Source: Niallia circulans (GTDB lineage: Bacteria > Bacillota > Bacilli > Bacillales > Cytobacillaceae). From it: 64,000 nucleotides of DNA. Positions within the stretch are counted from its first letter, which is position 1; each line of letters starts with the position of its first letter. Location of the stretch: assembly GCF_007273535.1 (NCBI RefSeq), contig NZ_RIBP01000001.1, forward strand, positions 744,001-808,000, written 5' to 3'. The notes beneath the pieces were generated by a model. It was given only the letters and a program-made list of their open reading frames with translations, searched no databases and had not been told where the DNA came from. Of this stretch, positions 25,431 to 33,628 are shown one piece after another. Both the position numbers and the translations under genes were made by a program.

Positions 25431-25491
25431 GAGTGGCACCGCGATTTAAAATCTCATTCTCAAGACTAACAGTCTTGAGACGAGATTTTTA
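25431..25491 (+). promoter_or_regulatory. orphan T-box antiterminator/terminator (3' half of T-box leader)
   Basis: GAGTGGCACCGCG (25431-25443) matches the T-box consensus that pairs with the uncharged tRNA acceptor end. It is followed by a terminator with stem TCTCAAGACT / AGTCTTGAGA (25458-25467, 25471-25480) and GAGATTTTT. No Stem I is recognisable upstream and no aminoacyl-tRNA synthetase or amino-acid gene follows: only an 11-codon ORF (ATG 25557, RBS AGGAGA) and then the convergent mcrC. Likely a remnant of a deleted T-box-controlled gene. Confidence 0.75.
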
Positions 25492-25664
25492 TTTAGTTTT
25501 AGTGATTTTTATAGGAAGTTTTTTGTGTTTTTTTGGAAGCTTACAGGAGAATAGAAATGACTGTAGTCCATTGCTATTATTTCTACAATTAAATTTGATT
25601 ATTTATATTTTTTTGTATAAGTATAGTAGTACTTTCAACAGATCAAAAGCAAATAACCATACCA

Positions 25665-26987
25665 TCAGGTCATTTGCTCCTTAACTGCTATTCCTTGAAT
25701 TAACTTGCCACGCAATTCTCCAAGACTCTCCTCAATATTAGTAACATCCACAAAAAACAATCGAATCTTAGTCTCTAAACCAAAATCCTGATAAAAGGAC
25801 TCAAAGCTTATTTCAGCATCCTTCATCTCTTCATTCATAGGATAAAGCAGCCAAATTTCTGGTGTTTGATATTTTTTAGAGTAGGCATACATTTGATACA
25901 TGTCTGCCTGTGAAATTCCATAATTTTGGCGTGGTTGATTGGTTAGGGACTTCCACTTCGTATCAAGGATAATCGTGCTCTGATCCTCTCTTGTGATAAC
26001 AATGTCTGGTCGTAAAGCAAATTGTTTTGGGTGATTAAATAAATAATGCCCTTTATCTTGGGTTAATACTTCCCATGGTAGGTCTGCTAAAACTCGTTTT
26101 AAATGTTGTACTACATATGATTCGAAAACCTTTTCCATTGGAAACAGTAATGCTCGTGCTGTTGTGTTACCAGAAAAAGTGGTAAAGCTTTGATTCAGTA
26201 GAAAAACCCTCGACCAGCTCATTAGGATTTCGTAATCCTTTGTATTTCGGTCTATTACAACACGTGAAAAATCTTTTGTGAAATTTGTAGAGGGTTTGAC
26301 CATTTCGAATGCTGTAAGTAGTTTTCTTATTTCTTTTATATTAGCTGAACTACTTGATAGCTTCTGTAATTTCAACAATGTCGATTTAATTAATCTGTTC
26401 TCAGGTCGATTTACCTCAAATTCATCGTATCGTACAAAAAAACGCTCTTTATGAGCATAGTTATTCTTTATTTGCTCTTGAACAATCAGTTTTCCTTTAA
26501 AAAAGTTTAAGTTATCTTCTATGGGTATATAGGCAGAGCGCAACCCTCTTTTCATTAGGTTACGCAATTCCTGGATATACATATTAATAAAAATTTCATA
26601 TAGGTTCATACGATCCATTTTTAAACTTGCATCATTAAATACTTTGCTTGGAAAATCCTTCATGCTGCGCAGCATTCGTAGGAAGGCTGTCTTTGTATCC
26701 TCCATTTCACTAGCAGTTACTTTTGGAAGGATTTGAACTTGAAACCCGTTTTTCATTTGTATAAGCCCAACAAAGTTCTTTGCTTGAATAACCTTACCAA
26801 CATTCCGTCGTACACCTATTTTCAAAAAGTCTAAAGCGTCACCGGATTGATTCTCATTAAAGGTTAGGATAAAGTTTTCAAGCTCAGTGAAAATTTCTTT
26901 ATTCAAATATTTGTATTGAGGATCGTTACGATAATCCTCATTGCAAGTAATGGACTCATACTCACGAACCTCCAACAGCTTGTCCAT
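25665..26987 (-). CDS. mcrC: McrC-type nuclease subunit of McrBC restriction system
   Basis: 440 aa. McrC supplies the endonuclease of the modification-dependent McrBC complex. N-terminal region (about residues 1-190) of the McrC family, C-terminal PD-(D/E)XK nuclease with FALRPDIVITRED and TIILDTKWKSL (Asp, then Asp-x-Lys) and a following Gln/Tyr helix (QADMYQMYAYSKKY). ATG 26987 has GTGGTGA upstream; it begins 13 bp after the mcrB stop, so the two are co-translated. Confidence 0.88.
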   Translation of the reverse strand: MDKLLEVREYESITCNEDYRNDPQYKYLNKEIFTELENFILTFNENQSGDALDFLKIGVRRNVGKVIQAKNFVGLIQMKNGFQVQILPKVTASEMEDTKTAFLRMLRSMKDFPSKVFNDASLKMDRMNLYEIFINMYIQELRNLMKRGLRSAYIPIEDNLNFFKGKLIVQEQIKNNYAHKERFFVRYDEFEVNRPENRLIKSTLLKLQKLSSSSANIKEIRKLLTAFEMVKPSTNFTKDFSRVVIDRNTKDYEILMSWSRVFLLNQSFTTFSGNTTARALLFPMEKVFESYVVQHLKRVLADLPWEVLTQDKGHYLFNHPKQFALRPDIVITREDQSTIILDTKWKSLTNQPRQNYGISQADMYQMYAYSKKYQTPEIWLLYPMNEEMKDAEISFESFYQDFGLETKIRLFFVDVTNIEESLGELRGKLIQGIAVKEQMT

Positions 26988-27000
26988 GTTTTTCACCACT

Positions 27001-29703
27001 TTAATAGATTAGTTTGTAGCTTTCATCCTTGTAAAAAGCATCTGTTTGAATAGAATACTTCTTCTCAGGTAAATCGATATCCGGGTTCCCTTTAAAAACT
27101 TCTCGCACTTTAATGTCAGTATCCAAAATAAATTTAATACTAGCATCCACCTTTGCATTATCCCCCAGAACAAGTTGAATTTTGCTGTAATCCTCATAGA
27201 AATATTCTTGAAGCAATGGAATGATTGCATTTAAAAATATTTCAGCAAGCTTATCTATTGTCGGGTCATTTGCTAGAGATGTAAAATAGGCATGACCAAT
27301 CGTATGCTCACGATCATATAAATACTCAATTCGTTCATTAATTGTTTTTAGCATTTTTTGTATGTTAATGCCTTCTATTTCCTGAATGTTTAATTTGGTT
27401 AAGACGTTCTCATCTGGCATCATTTCAATAAACTGAAATCTTCTTCTTAAGGCAGTATCCATCAGGGCAATCGAACTATCAGCGGTATTCATGGTTCCCA
27501 AAATGTATATGTTGTTTGGGACACCGAATTCATCTCCTGTATAAGGAAGAATTACAGTTGTTGCCTCTTCCTCACCAAGTCTTTTAGTTGGTTCAATTAA
27601 TGTTATCAATTCCCCGAAAATTTTGGAGATATTTCCTCTGTTGATTTCGTCAATAATAAACACATACGGTTTGTTATTGTTCTGGCCATTTTTTTCACTC
27701 TGATTTATTGTGTTATTGGCTTTCTCACAGAATCTTTTAAAGATACCCGAAGCATATTCATATTGAATATCTGTCTTTTCATCTTCCACTTGCTTGCTAA
27801 TTACTGGCTTTATTCCTTCAATAAATTCTTCATAGCCATAAGATTGATGGAAAGTAGTAAATGCAATTCGACCTTGATCTTTATATCGGTTATATCTCTC
27901 AAATACAGACGCATAATCTTCATCTTGAATATTTTCTAGAGATTGGTTTTCTATAATAGAAACAGCGTACGTGACAGTATTGTATGTCTTTCCTGTCCCA
28001 GGAGGCCCATATAAAATCATATTTTTATTGGTGTACTTCATAGATTTGTTGTCCCCATAATTATCACTAAAACTTTCTAGCGGTCCAGCATTGTTTTCAC
28101 CTACAGATAATTTATAAAATGGCATTAATGCATCTATCGATTTAAACATTCCATTTATAATACCAGCATTATCATGATATATGCTTTCAATATCATACTT
28201 AGTAATCAATCGAGCCAATTGTATTTTTTTATACTTCCCGTCCTCTACTCGTTGTCTAGCCTCTAGAGTTGAATCACTAAGGTCTCGCATTTCATCTTCT
28301 TTTTGATTACCACCTAAAATGTAAATCAATTTATCTGTCGCAGTCGATTTGTCTCTATTTAAAAAACGGTGATGATTATGATAATCCTCTTTGGTAATCT
28401 TTGTCTCATTCAATTCAACTGAAAACTTAAACCTAACTTGACCGTTAACTATTTCAGCAAATAATGATAAGCTTGTTGGAGAGCTCTCATAGCTGGCTAG
28501 CTTCAGCTGCATCCAGAGATAATTTCTAACTTTATTGTTCCCACCAGTTAACCATTTTGAAGGTCTGGATTTTATTAAACCGAATCTACCTGCGCATAAT
28601 TCAGCCATTTTATCTAATTCTTTTACCGCTGAGCTCCCTGCAGCCTTAATATCTAAATAGTGTTGTCTTTTAGATTCATCCACTCTTTCAGGACTTTCAT
28701 ACGCTTGTCCTCCATAAGCTTCTAAATAATCTAAAATTGAAATACATTCGATATTGTTCATAAGATTATTAGTGTCCTCCGTCGCAAGTAATGCTGTGTA
28801 CTCTGATTCAATAAACCGTTTTATATCTCCGATAGCTTTAACACCAAGTGTAGTTTGAATATAATTTTCTTCATCCAATTCAGGCTTTTCTTTTATTCCG
28901 TTAAATTCTCCGGGATAAGAAAGCCTTCTAGTTGCATCTTCTCCTTGACGAAGAAAATTATAAGTATGGTTATCGTGATCAGCATTATACCATTGTGAAA
29001 TTCTAGCGTTCTCGACATTTTCACCACAATATTCTTGTGCTCTATTTTGTATTTCCTTCTGTTTAAAATACATCGTTTCTACTGAAGGATTAGTAGAAAG
29101 GTGATAAGCCTCGAAAGCTAGCGTAGCAGTAGCAAGCCAGATTGCAGTAGGAACATCAACATTCATTTTTGCACTAATTCCTTCTTCAGCTAATTTCTCT
29201 TTAACTTCTCCTGTGTTTAGTTTTCCTTCTTCGAACGTGTTCATAATATAATCACGCAATTCTCCAGTTAGCTTTATCGATCCTTGAATATTACTTTTTA
29301 GGCCATGATTCCTCAATTGCTCCAATGACAATTGAGGCGTATCAACCTCATCTAATAATCGTATGCGGGTCCAATCCCATTCCTTTGCCTGCTCAAATTT
29401 CTCTTTATCTGCCCAAAATTGCTCATTATATGTATTATCACTTAAGTCTATGTAACCTTGTACAACTTCCGCTTTATAACGTACTTGTTTTATATGTCCA
29501 GAAATATATATAAATAATAAATCACCATTTTCGTAGTTATACGAACGTCTCCAATCAATAGTGTCAAAACGTTGGAAAGCAAGTTCTAAATCATAATCAT
29601 TAGGGTTCGCAGGTATTAACCAAACACGACGTGCATTTTTAAGTCCTCTTTCTTCCATTTCCACACGTCTTTTTGCTGCCACAGCTTCAGGGGCAAAAAA
29701 CAC
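27001..29703 (-). CDS. mcrB: McrB-type AAA+ GTPase of McrBC restriction system (5' end interrupted)
   Basis: Main frame, 900 aa from GTG 29703. The N-terminal part (about residues 20-110: RRVWLIPANPNDYD, NGDLLFIYISGH) resembles an EVE/PUA-type reader of modified bases. A long linker follows, then the McrB AAA+ domain with Walker A LYGPPGTGKTYNT, Walker B YVFIIDEINRGNISKIFGEL and the GTPase/sensor motif LGTMNTADSSIALMDTALRRRF. McrB hexamers move DNA and activate McrC cleavage at modified sites. The same frame continues upstream through one TAA (29725-29727) to ATG 29880 with a strong RBS, so the native N-terminus is probably about 58 codons longer and now cut off; translation may restart at GTG 29703. 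Confidence 0.85.
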   Translation of the reverse strand: MFFAPEAVAAKRRVEMEERGLKNARRVWLIPANPNDYDLELAFQRFDTIDWRRSYNYENGDLLFIYISGHIKQVRYKAEVVQGYIDLSDNTYNEQFWADKEKFEQAKEWDWTRIRLLDEVDTPQLSLEQLRNHGLKSNIQGSIKLTGELRDYIMNTFEEGKLNTGEVKEKLAEEGISAKMNVDVPTAIWLATATLAFEAYHLSTNPSVETMYFKQKEIQNRAQEYCGENVENARISQWYNADHDNHTYNFLRQGEDATRRLSYPGEFNGIKEKPELDEENYIQTTLGVKAIGDIKRFIESEYTALLATEDTNNLMNNIECISILDYLEAYGGQAYESPERVDESKRQHYLDIKAAGSSAVKELDKMAELCAGRFGLIKSRPSKWLTGGNNKVRNYLWMQLKLASYESSPTSLSLFAEIVNGQVRFKFSVELNETKITKEDYHNHHRFLNRDKSTATDKLIYILGGNQKEDEMRDLSDSTLEARQRVEDGKYKKIQLARLITKYDIESIYHDNAGIINGMFKSIDALMPFYKLSVGENNAGPLESFSDNYGDNKSMKYTNKNMILYGPPGTGKTYNTVTYAVSIIENQSLENIQDEDYASVFERYNRYKDQGRIAFTTFHQSYGYEEFIEGIKPVISKQVEDEKTDIQYEYASGIFKRFCEKANNTINQSEKNGQNNNKPYVFIIDEINRGNISKIFGELITLIEPTKRLGEEEATTVILPYTGDEFGVPNNIYILGTMNTADSSIALMDTALRRRFQFIEMMPDENVLTKLNIQEIEGINIQKMLKTINERIEYLYDREHTIGHAYFTSLANDPTIDKLAEIFLNAIIPLLQEYFYEDYSKIQLVLGDNAKVDASIKFILDTDIKVREVFKGNPDIDLPEKKYSIQTDAFYKDESYKLIY

Positions 29704-29724
29704 ATACTCATCTTCCTCTATATA

Positions 29725-29880
29725 TTAAGGAATGTTATAAACATAACCCCGTTCAATTGGATCATATAATTTAAATTTACTAATATTTAAATGGTTTGCC
29801 ATAAATCTAGCAGCATCTTGGATATTAGATGCTTTATATAATTGTTCCTCATTTTTGAGAATAGTAATCGGACTTGCCAT
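29725..29880 (-). pseudogene. 5' end of mcrB separated by an in-frame TAA (or a 51-aa upstream peptide)
   Basis: ATG 29880 with RBS GGAGG at 5-6 nt encodes 51 residues starting MASPITILKNEEQLYK and ending ERGYVYNIP, then TAA. The next codons are in the same frame and lead into mcrB (YIEEDEY, then VFFAPEAV). A single base change (for example CAA or GAA to TAA) would explain this. Alternatively it is a genuine small protein with coupled restart. Confidence 0.6.
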
Positions 29881-30000
29881 ATTTGCCTCCGCCAGTTGGT
29901 TTTTATCTGTTAAATGAATCGATTAGTAATAAAAATATACCTTTTGGATTAGGTAATTTTGATTAATAATTACATTTTAATACACTATCATAACTTCACT

Positions 30001-30015
30001 TGTCGTAATATGTCG
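30001..30015 (-). promoter_or_regulatory. tandem TGTCG element upstream of mcrBC
   Basis: TGTCGTAATATGTCG: halves start 10 bp apart, 121 bp upstream of the ATG at 29880. One base differs from the 12587-12601 element and the spacing equals that at 8694-8708. Confidence 0.55.
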
Positions 30016-30036
30016 TTTTTTATCGTTTTAATATAA

Positions 30037-30070
30037 ATGAGGGGTGTACCTTGGTTGGTACACCCCTCAT
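30037..30070 (-). terminator. 14-bp perfect hairpin between lipoprotein gene and mcrBC promoter
   Basis: ATGAGGGGTGTACC (30037-30050) and its exact complement (30057-30070) around TTGGTT. On the minus strand it is followed by TTATATTAAAA. It probably ends transcription from the 30299 lipoprotein gene before the mcrBC promoter. Confidence 0.7.
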
Positions 30071-30298
30071 AATCTATAGAAATCTAAGTCTTTGTTTTGC
30101 TTGACCAGTTCAATGGAGGAGTATATTTCTATGTACTTCAGAAGTTCCTGGTGTGTCTCTTCCATGTAAATACGTTTAACCTCTGCATCGAATTTTCACT
30201 TCACCTTTTCTAATTCTGATGGATTGGTAATATTAAAATCATCAGATTAATCGCAGTTAACCTTTTCACTTGCAAAAACATCCACATTATACTTTTTT

Positions 30299-31012
30299 CT
30301 ATTCCTCTTTATTACTGATAAATTGAACGGAAGATATCATCTTTTTCACTTTATCTCTTGCATTTTTTTCATCTAAAGAACAGGATTGATTATTGTCCTT
30401 ACATGTAAAGATAAAGGTATATTCCACTCCCTCATCTAAGCTTTGATTTGGTTTAACAAAGCCGAAGTATCTATAGGAGTAATTATTTTTTCTGTCCAAA
30501 TTATCAAAATTACTTTTTTTATACCCTATAGATATTTCTGTATTATCCGTATTTTCATTCTGATATTCTTCTGAGTATTTATTTTTTCCACTGATGATTT
30601 CAAGCATTGTATCGGTTTTCTGTAGAAAACTTTGTCCTTGGTAATAGGTAATTTGACCATTCATCAAAGTATTTGCCTCTTTTTCATATTCATCAAAACC
30701 AATGTTTTCTTCGTTTTTGCTATAACTAGATAATAAATCTGAATACTTTCCTTCTTCTGGAAATAACATTCTGATTTTCTTAGATTTAGATTCTAGTAAA
30801 TAGTATCCAGGCTCCACTTCTTCGGTTGATGCCATGTATGCTCTTGTTGCTTCATCTTGGAAGGCTGTTACCTGTGGCAAGTCCTTTGTATCCATTTCCT
30901 TCGGAGCTTTCTGTTCTTCTCTTGCTTGTGTTTGGTTAGCTTCCTCTTTATTCACTCCGCAACCCCCTAATAAAACTGCAAGAGTTGATAATATAACCAG
31001 TGCATTATTCAT
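30299..31012 (-). CDS. lipoprotein, paralogue of the 31844-32557 product
   Basis: 237 aa. Signal peptide MNNALVILSTLAVLLGGCG with lipobox LGGC, a Glu/Gln-rich linker, then a conserved EVEPGYYLLESKSKK segment and a beta-rich C-terminal half. ATG 31012 with GGAGG at 6 nt. The N-terminal ~90 residues are nearly identical to the neighbour at 31844-32557, the C-terminal half is diverged. Surface-anchored; function unknown. Located near the LXG toxin, so an envelope-protection role is possible but unproven. Confidence 0.75.
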   Translation of the reverse strand: MNNALVILSTLAVLLGGCGVNKEEANQTQAREEQKAPKEMDTKDLPQVTAFQDEATRAYMASTEEVEPGYYLLESKSKKIRMLFPEEGKYSDLLSSYSKNEENIGFDEYEKEANTLMNGQITYYQGQSFLQKTDTMLEIISGKNKYSEEYQNENTDNTEISIGYKKSNFDNLDRKNNYSYRYFGFVKPNQSLDEGVEYTFIFTCKDNNQSCSLDEKNARDKVKKMISSVQFISNKEE

Positions 31013-31075
31013 CAAAAACCTCCAGGTATAAATAACCTCTTTAGAAATTGGATTACTCCAATAAATCTGTAAACT

Positions 31076-31684
31076 TCAACCAAAAAGATATAATTCCTTC
31101 AAAGTTTCTAGAAAATCAGAATCTGTTTTCACATCAATAACATCAATAAGATCATAAAATTGGCTTAATTTAATAGAAAAATTATATAGAACAACCGCAG
31201 CACTATTCAATTTTCTAGATTTATCTATATAAATCTTAGAGTCATTTTTCCCTAAGAATAAAACATTATATCTATCATTTGTACCTTTTTCTAATATTAC
31301 TCTATCTGGCTTTAGTTCTAAAAAAGAATAATACTTTTCATCTAAATGGGTTTTAAGAATCCTTTGCACATCATTTAATGAGTCTTCTCCCTCAATCTCC
31401 GCTTGAACGTTTGCATCATATTTTCTTACTTCAAATTTACTTTTCGAAAAGATATATAATGCTAATACAGACTTGTATTCATCTGAAAATGCATCTACTT
31501 TGTATTCCTGCCCTCTAATTTTTTCATATAGATCGTACTGATTACTTACTTTATTAAAGGTTAGTTTAATAGTAGTTTCAGGATAGCTTTCTCCCCTTTT
31601 CGGTGCAACACAAATACTATCTTTTTCCCATTGAATCACTTTAAACTCTGTTTGTATTAGATTATATATATTACTAAACCCCAT
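31076..31684 (-). CDS. hypothetical soluble protein between paralogous lipoproteins
   Basis: 202 aa, no signal peptide or membrane helix. Mixed alpha/beta with a central charged region (VQAEIEGEDSLNDVQRILK). ATG 31684 with AAGGAG at 8 nt. Not recognised. Its position among accessory genes next to a toxin-immunity pair would fit an immunity-type or regulatory protein, but nothing in the sequence proves this. Confidence 0.65.
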   Translation of the reverse strand: MGFSNIYNLIQTEFKVIQWEKDSICVAPKRGESYPETTIKLTFNKVSNQYDLYEKIRGQEYKVDAFSDEYKSVLALYIFSKSKFEVRKYDANVQAEIEGEDSLNDVQRILKTHLDEKYYSFLELKPDRVILEKGTNDRYNVLFLGKNDSKIYIDKSRKLNSAAVVLYNFSIKLSQFYDLIDVIDVKTDSDFLETLKELYLFG

Positions 31685-31843
31685 ATACTATACTCCTTGT
31701 ACCGTTTACCCATTTTTATGTGGATAACGTGTTCCTAATGTAAAACTGTTAAAACATACTGTACGATGACTTCAAAAAATATTACAACCACTATTTTTTA
31801 TATCGTTTTATCTCTGGTAGTATCGTACACTGTATTCATAGGA

Positions 31844-32557
31844 TTATTCCTTGCCGTTACTTAAAAATGAAATAGATTCGATGATTTTTTTGGCTGAATT
31901 TTTTGTTTCCCCTTCTTCTAAATTGCATGCTTTACCATCATCTTTACAGCTGTAACTGAATGAAAACTCAATGCCTTCATCCTCTTCCTTAAATTTAACA
32001 AAACCAAAATAGTCATAGGTAAAGTTGTATTTTCTGTCTATATTGTCAAAGGTATATTTCTTAGATGCTAGATAAATATTGCTGTTATTATTCTCTTCAT
32101 TGTGGTATTCTCCCGTATAGTCATTCTTTCCACTAATGATTTCTAGCATGACCTCAGTATCTTGAATGAAGCTATGTCCTTTATAATAAGTAACTTTTCC
32201 ATCAAATAAAATGTTATTGTCCTCATCATAACTGTTAAAACCAATACTTTCTTCATACTCACTAATGTAACTAGACCTACTCAAGATAACTTTTCCTTTA
32301 TCAGGAAATAACATTCTAAATCTTTTGGTCTTGGATTCTAGTAAATAGTATCCAGGCTCTACTTCTTTGGTTGACACCATATATTCTCTTGTTGCTTCAT
32401 CTTGGAAGGCCGTTACCTGGGGTAAGTCCTTTGCATCCATTTCCTTTGGAGCTTTTTGTTCTTCTCCTGCTTGTGTTTGGTTAGCTTCCTCATTATTTCC
32501 TCCGCAACCCGCTAATAAAACTGCAAGAGTTGATAAAATAACCAGCGCCTTATTCAT
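31844..32557 (-). CDS. lipoprotein, paralogue of the 30299-31012 product
   Basis: 237 aa. Signal peptide MNKALVILSTLAVLLAGCG with lipobox LAGC; EVEPGYYLLESKTKR in the middle; beta-rich C-terminus with two late Cys (YSCKDDGKACNLE) that may form a disulphide, matched in the paralogue (FTCKDNNQSCSLD). ATG 32557 with GGAGG. The paired genes arose by tandem duplication with an unrelated gene between them. Confidence 0.75.
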   Translation of the reverse strand: MNKALVILSTLAVLLAGCGGNNEEANQTQAGEEQKAPKEMDAKDLPQVTAFQDEATREYMVSTKEVEPGYYLLESKTKRFRMLFPDKGKVILSRSSYISEYEESIGFNSYDEDNNILFDGKVTYYKGHSFIQDTEVMLEIISGKNDYTGEYHNEENNNSNIYLASKKYTFDNIDRKYNFTYDYFGFVKFKEEDEGIEFSFSYSCKDDGKACNLEEGETKNSAKKIIESISFLSNGKE

Positions 32558-33023
32558 CCAGTACCTCCAGTTAAAACTTATGTATATGTATTAATATAAC
32601 TCCTTTGAAAAACAACGCTCTAATGCCTTATACCCAATATTTGTATTTATTTGTATGAATCAATATTAAAGTAAGTTATTTCATTAGAAAATAATGTAAT
32701 TAAACTAATTATGGCACTTTATGTAACTATACAATTAAAGAGCTAAATCAATTGATATTATTTCCAAAATAGAAAAAACACCAATTTATATTATGAATCT
32801 TTTGATGTAACCTATTTGTTTATCGCCAAGAGTTTTGTCATTCTCGTTAGTTTCTTAGCTATTCTGCATGTCATAATGGAAAAAAATCATCTCGCCAAAT
32901 TATCGTACTTCTCACAATATCCAAGTATTACAACACTACTTCATGATGGTATAATATTCATGAGCTATGAATGAATTTCAGTTAAACATCACCCATGTCG
33001 TCCAATTTAAATTTCAAAAACAA
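32558..33023. other. intergenic stretch upstream of lipoprotein gene
   Basis: AT-rich region holding the presumed promoter of the 32557 lipoprotein gene. No gene, repeat or structured RNA recognised. Confidence 0.4.
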
Positions 33024-33057
33024 AAACACCTGTTGCCTAAAAGGCAATCAAGTGCTT
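33024..33057 (-). terminator. terminator of LXG toxin/immunity operon
   Basis: Minus strand AAGCACTTGATTGCCT pairs with AGGCAACAGGTGTT, then TTTG. It lies about 85 bp after the yezG-like stop. Confidence 0.7.
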
Positions 33058-33140
33058 TATAATTAGCTATATAATAATTCTTCCTTCATTACAGATACAA
33101 GCATATATATAGCCTTTTCATTTTCTATCCTAATGTTTAA

Positions 33141-33626
33141 TTAAATCGGATTATTTGGAAATTCATTATGATACTTATCAATTAATGCTTTGTAGTTTTC
33201 ATCAGTTGATATCTCACCTAAATATTTATATTTCCAAATAATCATCTGATCACTAAAACTATACTCTGTCTCAAACCAATTTGTATAATCATAATGTAAC
33301 TTAAATTTCCCACTACTCTCTAACGACATTGTAAAAGAATACCAAAGTTCTTGTTCATTTTCTTTAAAAACATTTCTTAATTCCTTACTCAATTTATATA
33401 AAAGATCTTCTTTTCTCTCAAATTCATCTTCATCAATTTGATATTTCAAGGGAATTTCTAAACTGTATTTATATTGTTTATTTTCGAGTGTATTATAAAA
33501 AAAATAAGTTCCTCCCCCATTCTCTGATATTTGGGCATAAAAATAAAATTTATTCCAATCTTCTGGAATCATTTCATTAACTGTTTCAGCTATCTCTCTA
33601 TATAATCTATTCATTTCCTTTTCCAT
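33141..33626 (-). CDS. yezG: YezG-family immunity protein (DUF600)
   Basis: 161 aa, small acidic cytoplasmic protein that neutralises the nuclease toxin encoded immediately upstream. Family features: MNRLYREIAETVNEMIPEDW at the start, FYAQISENGGGTYFFY, and WYSFTMSLESSGKFKLHYDY. ATG 33626 has AGGAGG at 6 nt; the toxin stop is 2 bp away, so the genes are coupled. Pairing with the LXG toxin strongly supports the role. Confidence 0.88.
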   Translation of the reverse strand: MEKEMNRLYREIAETVNEMIPEDWNKFYFYAQISENGGGTYFFYNTLENKQYKYSLEIPLKYQIDEDEFERKEDLLYKLSKELRNVFKENEQELWYSFTMSLESSGKFKLHYDYTNWFETEYSFSDQMIIWKYKYLGEISTDENYKALIDKYHNEFPNNPI

Positions 33627-33628
33627 AC

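Noticed and set aside
25433..25684. 83-codon plus-strand gene
   Set aside because: It begins inside the T-box motif and translates its terminator; non-coding RNA explains the region better.
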